Assembly (NCBI RefSeq): GCF_037198315.1
Contig: NZ_CP144913.1
Span: 2,294,001 to 2,358,000 of the forward strand
Reading direction: 5' to 3'
From: Janibacter sp. A1S7
GTDB lineage: Bacteria; Actinomycetota; Actinomycetes; Actinomycetales; Dermatophilaceae
Length of the DNA: 64,000 nt
The first letter of the stretch is position 1. Every line of letters begins with the position of its first letter. Positions 1 to 9,295 of this stretch are shown piece by piece. Position numbers and translations under genes: made by a program. The notes beneath the pieces are model-generated. The model saw only the letters and a program-made list of their open reading frames with translations, was not told the origin of the DNA and made no database searches.

Positions 1-377
1 TCGTCGGGGACGTCCGCGAGCTGGTCGAGGAGCAGCTGCAGGTTGCGACGGTCCTTCTCGGCACGGGGCAGGTCCTGGCCACCGTGCTGGCCGGACCACC
101 GGGCGGAGAAGATCCCGGGCGCCCCACCGAGCACGTCCACGGCCAGACCGGAGTCGTCGGCGAGCGCCGGCGTCGCGGTCGTCCGCGCGACGTGCTCGGC
201 CTTCAACCGCGCGTTGCCGGCAAAGGTCACCTCGGTCTCCGGGATCTCGCCGACCTCCGGGAAGGCCGCCATCGAGACGACCTCGAGATCCAGGTCGGCA
301 GCCGCGCCGGCGAGGATCTGCTGGAGCTCGTGCACCTTGTGCTCGTTGTGCGTCGCGAGGACCACCCGTCGTGTCAC
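1..377 (-). CDS. rdgB: RdgB/HAM1 non-canonical purine NTP pyrophosphatase (C-terminus outside window)
   Basis: Hydrolyses dITP, XTP and similar NTPs to monophosphates, keeping deaminated purines out of DNA. Translating the minus strand from GTG at 377 gives a protein opening [20 protein letters not shown], the family's T/SxNxxK phosphate-binding N-terminus. It continues with FAGNARLKA and the catalytic-region motif ADDSGLAVD. About 125 of roughly 200 residues lie inside the window; the gene runs off base 1. The start overlaps the rph stop as GTGA, so translation is probably coupled. The rph-rdgB pairing matches Mycobacterium Rv1340-Rv1341. Confidence 0.93.
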   Translation of the reverse strand, partial: MTRRVVLATHNEHKVHELQQILAGAAADLDLEVVSMAAFPEVGEIPETEVTFAGNARLKAEHVARTTATPALADDSGLAVDVLGGAPGIFSARWSGQHGGQDLPRAEKDRRNLQLLLDQLADVPD

Positions 378-1132
378 CGCGCCCGCTCCCTCGGGGTCCC
401 GGCGAGCGCGGCCTGCTGCTTCTCGGTCAGGTCCGCGCACCCCGTGGTCGCCAGGTCCAGCAGCTCACCCAGGAGCGCCCGGTCGAAGGGGGCACCCTCG
501 GCCGTCCCCTGCACCTCGACGAACTCGCCGGTGCCGGTCATGACGACGTTCATGTCGGTCTCGGCCGTCGAGTCCTCCGGGTAGTCGAGGTCGCACACCG
601 CGCGCCCGCCGACGACGCCGACGGAGACCGCAGCGAGGGAGCCGGTGAGCGGCTTCGCCGACGCGGCGACGAGGCCACGGGCGCGGGCGTCCTCGATCGC
701 GTCGGCCAGGGCGACCCAGGCGCCGGTGATGGCCGCGGTCCGAGTACCTCCGTCGGCCTGGAGAACGTCGCAGTCGAGGACGATCGTGTTCTCCCCCAGT
801 GCCTTCATGTCGATGACCGCCCGCAGGCAGCGACCGATGAGGCGGGAGATCTCGTGCGTGCGACCGCCGACCTTGCCCTTGCGGGACTCCCGCCCGCTGC
901 GCGTGTTGGTGCTGCGCGGCAGCATCTCGTACTCGGCGGTGACCCACCCGGTGCCCTGGCCCTTGAGCCAGCGCGGCACGCCTGCCTCGAAGGACGCGGC
1001 GACGAGGACGCGGGTCTTGCCGAACTCGACGAGGACGGAGCCCTCCGCGTGGTCGAGCCAGTTGCGGGTGATGCGCACCTCGCGCAGCTGCTCGGGAGTG
1101 CGTCCGTCATGGCGGGGGGTCGTGTCAGTCAT
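374..1132 (-). CDS. rph: Ribonuclease PH
   Basis: Phosphorolytic 3'-5' exoribonuclease that trims tRNA 3' ends. The 252-residue protein has the normal family length. It carries the conserved [16 protein letters not shown] block (about 90-105) and the phosphate/active-site segment [13 protein letters not shown] (121-133). The ATG at 1132 gives the typical N-terminus (R-D-G-R-x-P-x-x-L-R at 8-17). It overlaps the start of rdgB by 4 bases. Upstream (1133-1173) is a short divergent gap to the hydrolase gene. Confidence 0.97.
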   Translation of the reverse strand: MTDTTPRHDGRTPEQLREVRITRNWLDHAEGSVLVEFGKTRVLVAASFEAGVPRWLKGQGTGWVTAEYEMLPRSTNTRSGRESRKGKVGGRTHEISRLIGRCLRAVIDMKALGENTIVLDCDVLQADGGTRTAAITGAWVALADAIEDARARGLVAASAKPLTGSLAAVSVGVVGGRAVCDLDYPEDSTAETDMNVVMTGTGEFVEVQGTAEGAPFDRALLGELLDLATTGCADLTEKQQAALAGTPRERAR

Positions 1133-1173
1133 GCGCTCAGGTTAACGACCGGAGGGTTCCGTACTCTCGGGGC

Positions 1174-2034
1174 ATGGACGCACGCACACGGATCGACCTC
1201 GCGGACGGGGGCAGCACCGTGCTGCACGTGGCGCAGGCCAAGGAGGTCGGCGGGCCGCTCGTCCTCGTCCTACCGGCCATGGGGGTCCCGGCCGGGTACT
1301 ACGAACCCTTCGTCGACGACCTCGCCCGCACCGGGGTCACCGCTGCCGTCGCCGACTACCCCGGGCAGGGGGCGGCGACACCGCGCGTCGACCGCGATCT
1401 GGACCACGGGTACACCGAGGTCGCCCACGACTGGCTGCCGCGGGTCGTTGCGGCTGCGCGACGGGAGCACGACGGACCCCTCGTCGGGCTCGGCCACTCC
1501 CTCGGCGGGCACATCCTGCTGACCCATCTGGCAGGAGACGAGCCGCTGCCCGACGCCGCCGTCCTCATCGGCGCCGGCACGCCCTTCTGGCGCACGCACC
1601 ACGGGGTCAAGACGCTGCTGCAGACGCAGTTCATGGGATTGCTGACCCGGATTCGGAGGTTCTGGCCGGGCGACCGCCTCGGTTTCGGTGGACGCCAGCC
1701 CCGCACCCTGATCCGGGAGTGGGCGGCCTTCGCGCGCACCGGGCGGCTCACCCCCGGCGGACGCCCGATCGAACCGGCGTTGCGGGACGTCCGCCTGCCG
1801 GTGCTCGTCGTCGACCTCGACGGTGACCACCTCGCACCGCCGGCCGCCGTCGACGCGCTCGTGGCCAAGCTCCCCTCGGCGCAGGTGGAGCGGTTCACCT
1901 TCGTCAAGGCCCCGGGGGACCCAGGGAAGCCGGTCAGCCACGTCTCCTTCGCCCGCTCCCCCGAGATCATCGGCGAACGGATCGCCGAGTGGGTCCTGAA
2001 GAATGCTCAGGTCAGCGCGTCAGGTCCTGAGTGA
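1174..2034 (+). CDS. Alpha/beta-hydrolase family protein
   Basis: A 286-residue soluble alpha/beta-hydrolase fold protein. The nucleophile elbow GHSLGG is at 107-112, so Ser109 is the likely nucleophile. A late Asp-containing segment (VVDLDGDHLAPP) and a C-terminal His (PVSHVSF) could complete the triad. The N-terminus resembles esterases and lipases that act on membrane lipids (VLPAMGVPAGYYEPFVDDLA). The substrate cannot be told from sequence. It is convergent with, and overlaps by 23 bases, the S66 peptidase gene. No strong ribosome site is visible before the ATG. Confidence 0.85.
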   Translation: MDARTRIDLADGGSTVLHVAQAKEVGGPLVLVLPAMGVPAGYYEPFVDDLARTGVTAAVADYPGQGAATPRVDRDLDHGYTEVAHDWLPRVVAAARREHDGPLVGLGHSLGGHILLTHLAGDEPLPDAAVLIGAGTPFWRTHHGVKTLLQTQFMGLLTRIRRFWPGDRLGFGGRQPRTLIREWAAFARTGRLTPGGRPIEPALRDVRLPVLVVDLDGDHLAPPAAVDALVAKLPSAQVERFTFVKAPGDPGKPVSHVSFARSPEIIGERIAEWVLKNAQVSASGPE

Positions 2035-3040
2035 TCCGCTGGACGTCACCGGCCACCTCGACCCGCGTGCCGGCGCCGAGGACCAACGGCATCATCGGCT
2101 GCTGGTGGCCGAAGTCCACATCCAGCACCACCGGGACGGCGAGGTCACCGAGGGCATCCCGCACCGCCTCGTGCTGCGTCAGGGTGGACCCGTCCGGCGC
2201 CGGGGTCCGGCCGATGAGGACACCAGCGCACCGGTCGAACCACCCGGCCAGCCGCAGCCCGTGCAGTGCGCGGGCGACCTCGAAGGCATTGCCCTCCGCC
2301 GCCTCGAGCAGGACCACCGGCGGGCTGGGCTGCTCCTGCGCCCACCCCGGCACGTCGGCGAAGGGGGTTCCGGCCAGGGGTGAGAGCACCTCGATGCATC
2401 CACCGACCAGCGGCCCGGCGAAGGCAGCAGAGGTACCGGAGATGAGCGCCCACCGCGTCGGCTCGGTGAGGGTCAGCTGGTCGACCCCGGGGTCGGCGAC
2501 GTAGTCGTCCCAGCCGTCTGCGCGACGGTGCGTCGCAGCCGTCTGGGTGAGCTCACCCCCTTCGCTCATGGCCGTGTCCAACCAGTGCCGCAGGCCGGGG
2601 GCGGGCACGTAGGGCGTGTCCATGAGGTTCAGTCCGTGCAGGGTCGCCCAGCCCGATCGCAGGGTGAGCGGCAGCATCGTCGTGGTCGTGTCGGAGAAGC
2701 CCACGTACCAGCAGGGGTCGCACTCGGCGAGCAGCTCGAAGTCCAGGTACGGCAACAGGTCGATGCCGGTCTCACCGCCCCACGGTGGCACCACGGCGGC
2801 GACGTCCGGGTCGACGAGCAGCGCCATCAGCTCGTCCGCACGCGCCGCCTTCGAGGCGCTCACGTGGTGGTCCTCGCGATCGCGCAGGCACAGCCCCTCG
2901 ATGACCTCGAACCCCTGTCGACGCAGGTAGGCGATCCCCGCGTCGAGACGCGGCCACAGCTCTGGCGCGACCCCCGAGCTGGGAGCGGTCACGGCGATCG
3001 AGTCACCGGGGCGAAGCGGGGCGGGCAGTCGGATGGGCAT
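2012..3040 (-). CDS. S66-family peptidase (LD-carboxypeptidase / MccF-like)
   Basis: A 342-residue S66 serine peptidase. Family members remove the terminal D-Ala from peptidoglycan tetrapeptides, or cleave microcin C-like nucleotide peptides (MccF). The nucleophile is Ser116 in VGFSDTTT. Glu and His partners are expected in GCIEVLSPL and in the C-terminal VDFGHQQPMMPLVLG segment. The N-terminus LRPGDSIAVTAPSSG is typical of the family. The length and the PPWGGE segment resemble the MccF branch more than classical LdcA, but the substrate remains open. No signal peptide is present, so a cytoplasmic role in recycling or self-immunity is likely. Confidence 0.85.
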   Translation of the reverse strand: MPIRLPAPLRPGDSIAVTAPSSGVAPELWPRLDAGIAYLRRQGFEVIEGLCLRDREDHHVSASKAARADELMALLVDPDVAAVVPPWGGETGIDLLPYLDFELLAECDPCWYVGFSDTTTTMLPLTLRSGWATLHGLNLMDTPYVPAPGLRHWLDTAMSEGGELTQTAATHRRADGWDDYVADPGVDQLTLTEPTRWALISGTSAAFAGPLVGGCIEVLSPLAGTPFADVPGWAQEQPSPPVVLLEAAEGNAFEVARALHGLRLAGWFDRCAGVLIGRTPAPDGSTLTQHEAVRDALGDLAVPVVLDVDFGHQQPMMPLVLGAGTRVEVAGDVQRITQDLTR

Positions 3041-3120
3041 GGCGCCAGTCCATCAGGTGGTTGCGACGGCGTCGACCGACATCGCCATGACATCGGAGGC
3101 CTCGTGAGACACAACTTTGC

Positions 3121-3139
3121 TTAGGCTTACCTAACTATT
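3121..3139 (+). promoter_or_regulatory. DtxR/IdeR-like iron box upstream of the siderophore uptake operon
   Basis: TTAGGCTTACCTAACTATT matches the DtxR/IdeR consensus TTAGGTTAGCCTAACCTAA at about 12 of 19 positions, including the TTAGG and CCTAAC cores. It ends two bases before GTG 3141, the candidate start of the binding-protein gene, so a repressor bound here would block transcription or a leaderless start. Iron-dependent repression is inferred from this match and from the operon's function. Confidence 0.7.
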
Positions 3140-3140
3140 A

Positions 3141-4170
3141 GTGTTCCTTCTGCCTTCGACCGACTCTCAACCCCCCGGGGCCCTCGTTCACCACACGACG
3201 CCGCGCGCTGGCGATCACCCCCGCGTTCACCCTTCCCCTGGCCGCCTGCGGCACGTCCGATGGCTCGGCCACCCCGGGCCAAGGCGACTCACGGGAGAGC
3301 GTGTCGGTCGAGCACGCCATGGGACGCACCGAGGTGCCCTGCACGCCGAAGAAGGTCGTCACGCTCGGCCAGGGGCAGACCGACTCCGTCCTCGCTCTGG
3401 GCGTCACCCCCGTCGGCGTGGTCGAGCCCTGGACCGACGACTGGTACGAGTACCTGCCCGACGAGGTCGAGGAGGCCCAGGTCGTCGGGACGGAGATCGA
3501 GCCGGACCTGGAGAAGGTCGCCTCCCTCCAGCCGGACCTCATCGTCGGCTCCAAACTTCGCCACGAGGCCATCTACGACACGCTCGCCACGATCGCTCCG
3601 ACCGTCTTCTCCGAGACGATCGGCGTGACGTGGAAGGAGAACGTCTCGCTGTGGGCGCAGGCCCTCTGCACGCCGGAGAAGGGCGAGGAGATCGTCGCCG
3701 ACTACGACGAGCGGGCCGAGCAGCTCGGCGAGGACCTGGCTGAGGCGGGCAAGGCCGACACCGAGGTGTCGATCATCCGTTTCATGCCGGACCAGGTGCG
3801 CATCTACCTCACCGGCTTCCCGGGATCCGTCATCCGCGACGCGGGCCTCAAGCGCCCCGGTGCCCAGCGCGTCGACGACTGGGAGGCATCCGAGCAGCTC
3901 GTCGAGATCTCCGAGGAGCGCATCCCCGACATGGACGGTGATGTCATCTTCCAGATGGTCTCGTCCGAGCACTACGCCCAGCAGGGCACCACCAGCGTCG
4001 ACGAGCAGATGGAGCGGTGGACCTCCACGGACCTGTGGCAGAATTTGTCCGCCGTCACGCAGGACGACGTCGTGGTCGTCGACGAGAGCCACTGGAACCT
4101 CGGTGGAGGCATCGGCGCCGCCAACGCGATGCTCCGGGACCTCGAGGGCAACCTGCTCACCGACCAGTGA
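3141..4170 (+). CDS. Iron-siderophore ABC transporter substrate-binding lipoprotein (apparent 1-nt frameshift in signal-peptide region)
   Basis: Extracellular lipoprotein of the FepB/FhuD/BtuF type that hands ferri-siderophore to the permeases encoded next. The mature part (uninterrupted from GTG 3301) has the usual bilobal PeriBP_2 features, such as VVTLGQGQTDSVLALGV and LEKVASLQPDLIVGS. Upstream in the same frame is an arginine-rich, hydrophobic lipoprotein signal ending LPLAACGTS (lipobox LAAC at about 3238-3249). That frame has no ATG, GTG or TTG start before a TAG at 3139. GTG 3141 lies in another frame. Removing one base from the C6G4 run at 3171-3180 joins GTG 3141 to the signal peptide and gives a 342-residue protein of normal size. 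If the sequence is correct as given, the signal peptide would be lost from GTG 3301. Confidence 0.88.
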
Positions 4171-5210
4171 GCCTGACCGTCCGTACCGCCGGGGTGCGCG
4201 AGGCCACACGCGCACCCCGGTCGGGCGCCCGGGCCGTACTCGTCCCGGCAGCGCTCCTGATCGTTCTCGTGGTCACGGTGCTGGGCAGCTTCGCCATCGG
4301 GTCGGTTCGGCTGCCGACGGCCGAGGTCATCGAAGCCGTGGCCGGAGCACGGGCCACCGAGGCTCACCTCATCGTGCTGGACCTGCGACTGCCACGGACC
4401 ATCGCCGGCGTCATCGCCGGGCTGTGCCTGGCACTCGCCGGCGTGCTCCTGCAGGGCGCGACCCGCAACCCGCTCGCTTCTCCGACCCTGCTCGGGATCA
4501 CTGCGGGCGCCGGGTTCGCCGTGGTGGTGACCGTCGCACTGCTCGACGTCCCGCCCGGGTTCGCCGTCTGGGCGGCCTTCGTCGGCGGTGCCGTCGCCGC
4601 GGGCCTGGCGCTCGCGCTCGCCGGCACCGGTCGGGACGCCATGTCGCCGGTCCGACTGGCCCTGTCGGGCGCCATCATCTCGTTGCTGCTGTCGGCGTGG
4701 ACCCAGGCCCTGCTCGCTCTCAACCAGGCCAACGCCGACGACGTGCGTCACTGGCTCGCGGGGTCCCTCGCCGGACGCGACGCCGCAGCCGTCACGCCCC
4801 TGCTGCCCGTCGTCGGGATCGGCCTGTTCGCCTGCGCCCTGCTGGCGCGCCCGCTGGACGCGCTGTCCCTCGGCGACGAGACCGCCGTCGGCCTGGGTCA
4901 GCACCCCGGACGCGTGCGCCTCCTCGCCGGCGCCGCGGCCGTCTGCCTCTCGGCCGTTGCCGTTGCGCTGGCGGGTCCGGTCGCCTTCCTCGGCCTGATC
5001 GTCCCGCACGTGGCCCGTGCCCTCGTGGGGTCCGCGCACCGCGACGTCCTCATCACCTCGGCCCTCCTTGGTCCGATCGTGCTCCTGGTGGCCGACATCA
5101 TCGGCCGGGTCATCGCCCGACCGACCGAAGTCCAGGCGGGCGTGCTCACCGCCATCATCGGTGCGCCGGTGCTCATCCGGGTGGCCAGCCGGGTGAAGGG
5201 AGCCCTGTGA
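4167..5210 (+). CDS. FecCD-family siderophore ABC transporter permease (first subunit)
   Basis: Integral membrane permease of about 347 residues and about ten helices, with the FecCD signatures LRLPRTIAGVIAGLCLALAG and GATRNPLASPTLLGITAGA. The C-terminal coupling region reads GPVAFLGLIVPHVARALVG. GTG 4167 overlaps the binding-protein stop (GTGA) and is in frame. The reading frame stays open further upstream, but that part is shadow sequence. It should pair with the next gene as a heterodimeric channel for ferri-siderophore. Confidence 0.93.
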   Translation: MSLTVRTAGVREATRAPRSGARAVLVPAALLIVLVVTVLGSFAIGSVRLPTAEVIEAVAGARATEAHLIVLDLRLPRTIAGVIAGLCLALAGVLLQGATRNPLASPTLLGITAGAGFAVVVTVALLDVPPGFAVWAAFVGGAVAAGLALALAGTGRDAMSPVRLALSGAIISLLLSAWTQALLALNQANADDVRHWLAGSLAGRDAAAVTPLLPVVGIGLFACALLARPLDALSLGDETAVGLGQHPGRVRLLAGAAAVCLSAVAVALAGPVAFLGLIVPHVARALVGSAHRDVLITSALLGPIVLLVADIIGRVIARPTEVQAGVLTAIIGAPVLIRVASRVKGAL

Positions 5211-6208
5211 CCACGTCGCCCCGCCGGGTTGGCCCCCGGTCACTCGTCCTCCCTTCGTCCCTCGCGCTGGCTGTGCTGTGCCTGATGGCGGTCGCCATCA
5301 CCCTCGGCTCCAGCGACCTGTCGGTCAGGTCTGCCGTGCCCGCGGTCCTCGGTCTCGGCGACCCCGGAGAGATCTTCATCGTGCGAGAGCTGCGCCTGCC
5401 CCGGGTGCTCGTGGCGATCGGGGTCGGTGCCACTCTCGGCGCCTCCGGCACGCTGATGCAGAGCCTCCTGCGCAACCCGCTGGCCTCACCGGACATCATC
5501 GGGGTCACCGGCGGCGCCAGCCTGGCGACCGTGCTGGCGATCAGCGCCGCGGTAGGACCCGCCCTGCTACCCCTGGCAGCGGGTACCGGCGCACTGCTGG
5601 CCACGGCCGTGCTCCACGTGCTCGCGCACCGCAACAGCTCCGGTGCCCGTCTGGTCCTCATCGGCATCGGGCTGCATGCCATCGCCAGCGCCGGAGTGGC
5701 CCTGACCATCGCCCGTATCCCCACGGACCGACTCGGCGCGGCCGAGGTCTGGCTCGCGGGCAGCCTGCACGCCAGGACGTGGACCCACGTCATCACCATC
5801 CTCGTCGGTGCCGCACTCACCCTGCCGCTTGCGTACGGCCTGCTGCGCCACCTGAAGACACTCGAGCTCGGGGACGAGCTTGCCGTGGGTGCGGGTGTGC
5901 GGGTCACCAGGACCCGCCACCTGTTGCTGCTCTCGTCCGCACTCCTCGCCGGGGTGGCCGTGGCCGTCTCAGGACCGATCGCCTTCGTGGCCCTCGGCGC
6001 GCCCCACATCGCCCGGCGTCTGGTCGGACCGACCTCACCGGCGACGCTCACGACCGCCGCCCTGGTCGGCGCGCTGCTCGTGCTCGCAGCCGACCTCATC
6101 GGCAAGAACCTGCTCGCCCCCACCTCGCTCGCTGCGGGAGTGGTGACCGCGGCGCTGGGGGCCCCTTACCTCCTCTGGCTCCTCCATCGGATGGGACGCA
6201 ACTCATGA
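5207..6208 (+). CDS. FecCD-family siderophore ABC transporter permease (second subunit)
   Basis: Second permease of the uptake system, about 333 residues. It has the paralogous signatures LRLPRVLVAIGVGATLGASG and SLLRNPLASPDIIGVTGGA, and the coupling-helix region GPIAFVALGAPHIARRLVG. GTG 5207 overlaps the previous stop as GTGA. The next ATPase gene overlaps its own stop as ATGA. The conserved LGxxHP-type Pro of the coupling region is replaced by Ala-Pro (LGAPHIA), as in FepG-type subunits. Confidence 0.93.
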   Translation: MTTSPRRVGPRSLVLPSSLALAVLCLMAVAITLGSSDLSVRSAVPAVLGLGDPGEIFIVRELRLPRVLVAIGVGATLGASGTLMQSLLRNPLASPDIIGVTGGASLATVLAISAAVGPALLPLAAGTGALLATAVLHVLAHRNSSGARLVLIGIGLHAIASAGVALTIARIPTDRLGAAEVWLAGSLHARTWTHVITILVGAALTLPLAYGLLRHLKTLELGDELAVGAGVRVTRTRHLLLLSSALLAGVAVAVSGPIAFVALGAPHIARRLVGPTSPATLTTAALVGALLVLAADLIGKNLLAPTSLAAGVVTAALGAPYLLWLLHRMGRNS

Positions 6209-7011
6209 CGACGTCGATGACCTCCGCCCGACCCGGTCGGCCGCTCGTCCACGCGCAAGGCCTGCACGTCGGCTACGGCGACCGTGCCGTCCTCCGAGGA
6301 CTGGACCTGCACCTGCCGGACCGCGCCGTCACCGCGATCGTCGGCCCCAACGGTTGCGGCAAGTCGACGCTCCTGCGATCCGTCGGTCGGGTCCTGCGAC
6401 CGAGCAGCGGAGCCGTCCTCCTCGACGGCCGGCCCGTCCACGACCTGCCCACGCGCGACGTCGCCCGCAGCCTCGGTCTCCTCCCCCAGACCAACGTCGT
6501 CCCCGAGCAGCTGACCGTCCGCGACCTGGTGTCCCGTGGTCGCTTCCCGCACCGGGGCGCCTTCGGTCGGTGGTCGCGTCAGGACGAGGAGGCCGTCGTC
6601 GAGGCGATGGCAGCGACGGGCACGACCGAGCTGGCGGACCGGGCCGTCGACCAGCTCTCCGGCGGGCAGCGGCAGCGGGTCTGGGTCGCGCTCGTCCTCG
6701 CACAGCAGACTCCCGTGCTCCTGCTCGACGAGCCGACGACCTACCTCGACCTGGCCCACCGGCTGGAGATCCTCCATCTGCTGCGAGAGCTCAACGTCGA
6801 ACGGGCGATCACCGTCGTCATGGTGCTGCACGACCTCAACGAGGCGTGCCGCTACGCCGACCACGTCATCGCCATGCGCGACGGCACCGTCGTCGCCGAG
6901 GGTGCACCGGTGGACGTCGTCACGCCCGACCTCGTGCGACAGGTCTTCGGGGTCGAGTGCCTCACCGTCCCCGACCCGGTTGCCGGGACGCCGATGGTCG
7001 TGCCCACCTGA
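6205..7011 (+). CDS. Siderophore ABC transporter ATP-binding protein
   Basis: FepC-type ATPase of 268 residues that powers the iron uptake system. It has a complete set of ABC motifs: Walker A GPNGCGKST, Q-loop LLPQ, signature LSGGQRQRV, Walker B VLLLDEPTTYLD and H-loop VLHDLN. ATG 6205 overlaps the permease stop. This is the last gene of the four-gene operon; the following HAD gene starts 37 bases later and may be read through. Confidence 0.95.
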   Translation: MTTSMTSARPGRPLVHAQGLHVGYGDRAVLRGLDLHLPDRAVTAIVGPNGCGKSTLLRSVGRVLRPSSGAVLLDGRPVHDLPTRDVARSLGLLPQTNVVPEQLTVRDLVSRGRFPHRGAFGRWSRQDEEAVVEAMAATGTTELADRAVDQLSGGQRQRVWVALVLAQQTPVLLLDEPTTYLDLAHRLEILHLLRELNVERAITVVMVLHDLNEACRYADHVIAMRDGTVVAEGAPVDVVTPDLVRQVFGVECLTVPDPVAGTPMVVPT

Positions 7012-7047
7012 TCAGCACAGCGCGCGCCCCGAGCTAGCCTCCTCGTC

Positions 7048-7680
7048 ATGACCCGACACGCCATCTGCTTCGACCTCGACGGGACTCTCGTGGACTCCCT
7101 GCCCGACATCATCGGGAGCATCCGCGACGCGCTGGCCGAGCACGGGCTCCGGGTACCCGACGCCGACGACGTCAGGCCCCTGATCGGTCTCCCCCTCGAG
7201 GACCTCTTCGGCGTCGTCGCCGAGACCGATGCCGTGCCGGGCCTGTGCGACACCTACCGACGGATCTATCCGCAGCGGTACACCGACAACTCCACCCCCT
7301 TCGCCGAGGTCGTGCAGGTACTCACCGCCCTGCGCGAGCGCGGGTACCTGCTCGCCGTGACGACGACCAAACGAAGCGCGATGGCGCGCGACGTCGTCAC
7401 CGCACTCGGCTTGTCCGACCACCTCGACCACGTCCAGGGGACTGACGACTTCCCGGCCAAGCCGGCGCCGGACGTCATCGAGCACGCGCTACGGACCCTC
7501 GGGGCAGAGGGCGCGTGGATGGTTGGGGACACGACGCACGACATCGGCGCCGGGCAGGCAGCCGGTCTGTCCACCTTCGCCGTGTGCCGACCGGAGGCAA
7601 CCCACGACCGCGCGACCCTCGCCGCGGCCTCACCCGACCGGCTGGAGGAATCGCTGCTGCCGCTGCTGGACGCCACCTGA
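7048..7680 (+). CDS. HAD hydrolase, phosphoglycolate-phosphatase-like
   Basis: A 210-residue HAD-superfamily phosphatase with the Gph/PGMB layout. Motif I is CFDLDGTLVDSL (nucleophile Asp10, acid Asp12), followed by an alpha-helical cap. The motif III lysine is in KPAPDVIE and motif IV is GDTTHDIGAG. Substrate is uncertain: 2-phosphoglycolate or another small phosphate ester. It is convergent with the MBL gene across a 23-base gap with no clear terminator. Confidence 0.85.
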   Translation: MTRHAICFDLDGTLVDSLPDIIGSIRDALAEHGLRVPDADDVRPLIGLPLEDLFGVVAETDAVPGLCDTYRRIYPQRYTDNSTPFAEVVQVLTALRERGYLLAVTTTKRSAMARDVVTALGLSDHLDHVQGTDDFPAKPAPDVIEHALRTLGAEGAWMVGDTTHDIGAGQAAGLSTFAVCRPEATHDRATLAAASPDRLEESLLPLLDAT

Positions 7681-7703
7681 GGCAGGACGAGGGGGCGACC
7701 GGT

Positions 7704-8471
7704 TCAGATCTCGTAGGTCGCGTCGGGGCGGGCCAGCTCGACCTCACCGGGCCAGACCTCGGCAGCCTGCGCCCGGCAGACCTCCGGGTCGTTCCACGCC
7801 GGGATGTGCGTGAGCATCAGCCGCCCGACTCCCCCGGCGTCCACGGCGGCCTGCGCGGCACGTCGGGCGGTGAGGTGGATGCCCCGCGCCTCATCACGCC
7901 CCTCGACGAAGGCCGAGTCGACGAGCACCAGGTCGGCACCGGCGAACAGCGGGACGAGGGAGTCGCAGGTGTCGGTGTCACCGCTGTAGGCCAGCACCCG
8001 GCCGCCTGCCTCCACCCGGAACCCGTAGGCCTCCACGGGGTGCTCGACGAGGAAGGGCCGCACCACGAAGGGTCCGATCTGCGTGGGCACGCTGGTGGCG
8101 AGGCGACGGAAGTCGAGGACGCCGGTCATCCCCCCTTCGTCGATGCCCTCGTAGGCCGCCGCAAGACGCTCGGCCGTCCCGGACGGCCCGTACACGGGCA
8201 GCAGTTGCGGCTGCCGGCCAGCCGGGTCATAGGTACGAGCGACGTAGAGACCGGTGACATCGATGCAGTGGTCCGGGTGCAGGTGGGAGAGGACGAGCGC
8301 ATCAAGATCCGCGAGCGCCGTGTGTCGCTGCAGCGCACCGAGCGCACCATTGCCCAGATCGAGGACGAGACGCCACGTGCGCCCCTCGTGCTCGGCCGTG
8401 ACGAGGTAGCACGACGCCGGTGAGTCGGGGCCGGCGAAGGAACCGGAGCAGCCGACGACGGTGAGCCTCAT
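7704..8471 (-). CDS. MBL-fold metallohydrolase (Rv1339-like phosphodiesterase family)
   Basis: A 255-residue metallo-beta-lactamase-fold enzyme. It has the metal-binding motif [10 protein letters not shown], a further His in VEHPVEAYG, Asp in YSGDTD and a late His in LTHIPAWND. The position next to murI matches M. tuberculosis Rv1339, reported as an atypical cyclic-AMP phosphodiesterase. RNase Z-like nuclease activity is the alternative. ATG 8471 is chosen because it overlaps the murI stop (ATGA) and gives the typical [11 protein letters not shown] start; the frame is open further upstream but lies inside murI. Confidence 0.85.
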   Translation of the reverse strand: MRLTVVGCSGSFAGPDSPASCYLVTAEHEGRTWRLVLDLGNGALGALQRHTALADLDALVLSHLHPDHCIDVTGLYVARTYDPAGRQPQLLPVYGPSGTAERLAAAYEGIDEGGMTGVLDFRRLATSVPTQIGPFVVRPFLVEHPVEAYGFRVEAGGRVLAYSGDTDTCDSLVPLFAGADLVLVDSAFVEGRDEARGIHLTARRAAQAAVDAGGVGRLMLTHIPAWNDPEVCRAQAAEVWPGEVELARPDATYEI

Positions 8472-9295
8472 ACCGCGTCCCCCGTGTTGCCGATGACGGT
8501 CGCCACCTCGGGTCCGAGGAAGCGACGGGCCAGCGACCTGAACTCGTCCGGGTCCGCTGTCGTGGTGAACCCGTGACCGGGTCCGGGCAGGGTGTCCGGA
8601 CGAAGCAGGCCGCGGTCCGCAAGGACACGGTAGACGTCTTTGGCGGTCTCCTCGGCAGATGAGACGAGCGTGACACCGTCGCCCATGACGTAGGACAGGA
8701 CCCCGGTCAGCAGCGGGTAGTGGGTGCAGCCGAGGACCAGGGTGTCCACGTCCAGCTCGCGGAGGGGATCGAGGTACTCGTGAGCCACCTGCAGGACCTG
8801 CGCGCCGGACGTCGTGCCCGCCTCCACGAGCTCGACGAACCGGGGGCACGGCTGGGAGAACAGCTGCGCCGCCGGAGCCGCCGCGAAGGCATCGAGGTAG
8901 GCGCGCGAACGGTGCGTGCCCTCGGTGGAGATCACGCCGATGCGGTGGTTGCGGGTGGCGAGAACGGCCCGCCGCACCGCCGGCCGGATGACCTCGACCA
9001 CGGGCACGGAGTACCGCTCGCGTGCGTCGTGCAGGACCGCTGCCGAGGCGGTGTTGCAGGCGATGACGAGGATCTTGACGCCGTGGTCGACGAGCCGGTC
9101 GAGGCACTCGAGGGCGAACTCGCGGGTCTGCGCGATCGGCCGGGGCCCGTAGGGCGCCCGCGCGGTGTCGCCCAGGTAGGCGATCGACTCGTGCGGCAGC
9201 TGGTCGATGATCGAGCGGGCGACGGTCAGCCCGCCGAAGCCGGAGTCGAAGATCCCGATCGGCTGGTCCGCGACGTCCCAGGAGCCACCGCTCAC
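8468..9295 (-). CDS. murI: Glutamate racemase
   Basis: Makes D-glutamate for peptidoglycan. The 275-residue protein has both catalytic cysteines in context: Cys80 in VIACNTASA and Cys190 in LGCTHYPLL. The N-terminal [12 protein letters not shown] motif is also present. The gene overlaps the DUF2017 stop upstream and the MBL gene start downstream by 4 bases each, so this is a coupled operon clpS-DUF2017-murI-MBL. Confidence 0.97.
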   Translation of the reverse strand: MSGGSWDVADQPIGIFDSGFGGLTVARSIIDQLPHESIAYLGDTARAPYGPRPIAQTREFALECLDRLVDHGVKILVIACNTASAAVLHDARERYSVPVVEVIRPAVRRAVLATRNHRIGVISTEGTHRSRAYLDAFAAAPAAQLFSQPCPRFVELVEAGTTSGAQVLQVAHEYLDPLRELDVDTLVLGCTHYPLLTGVLSYVMGDGVTLVSSAEETAKDVYRVLADRGLLRPDTLPGPGHGFTTTADPDEFRSLARRFLGPEVATVIGNTGDAV

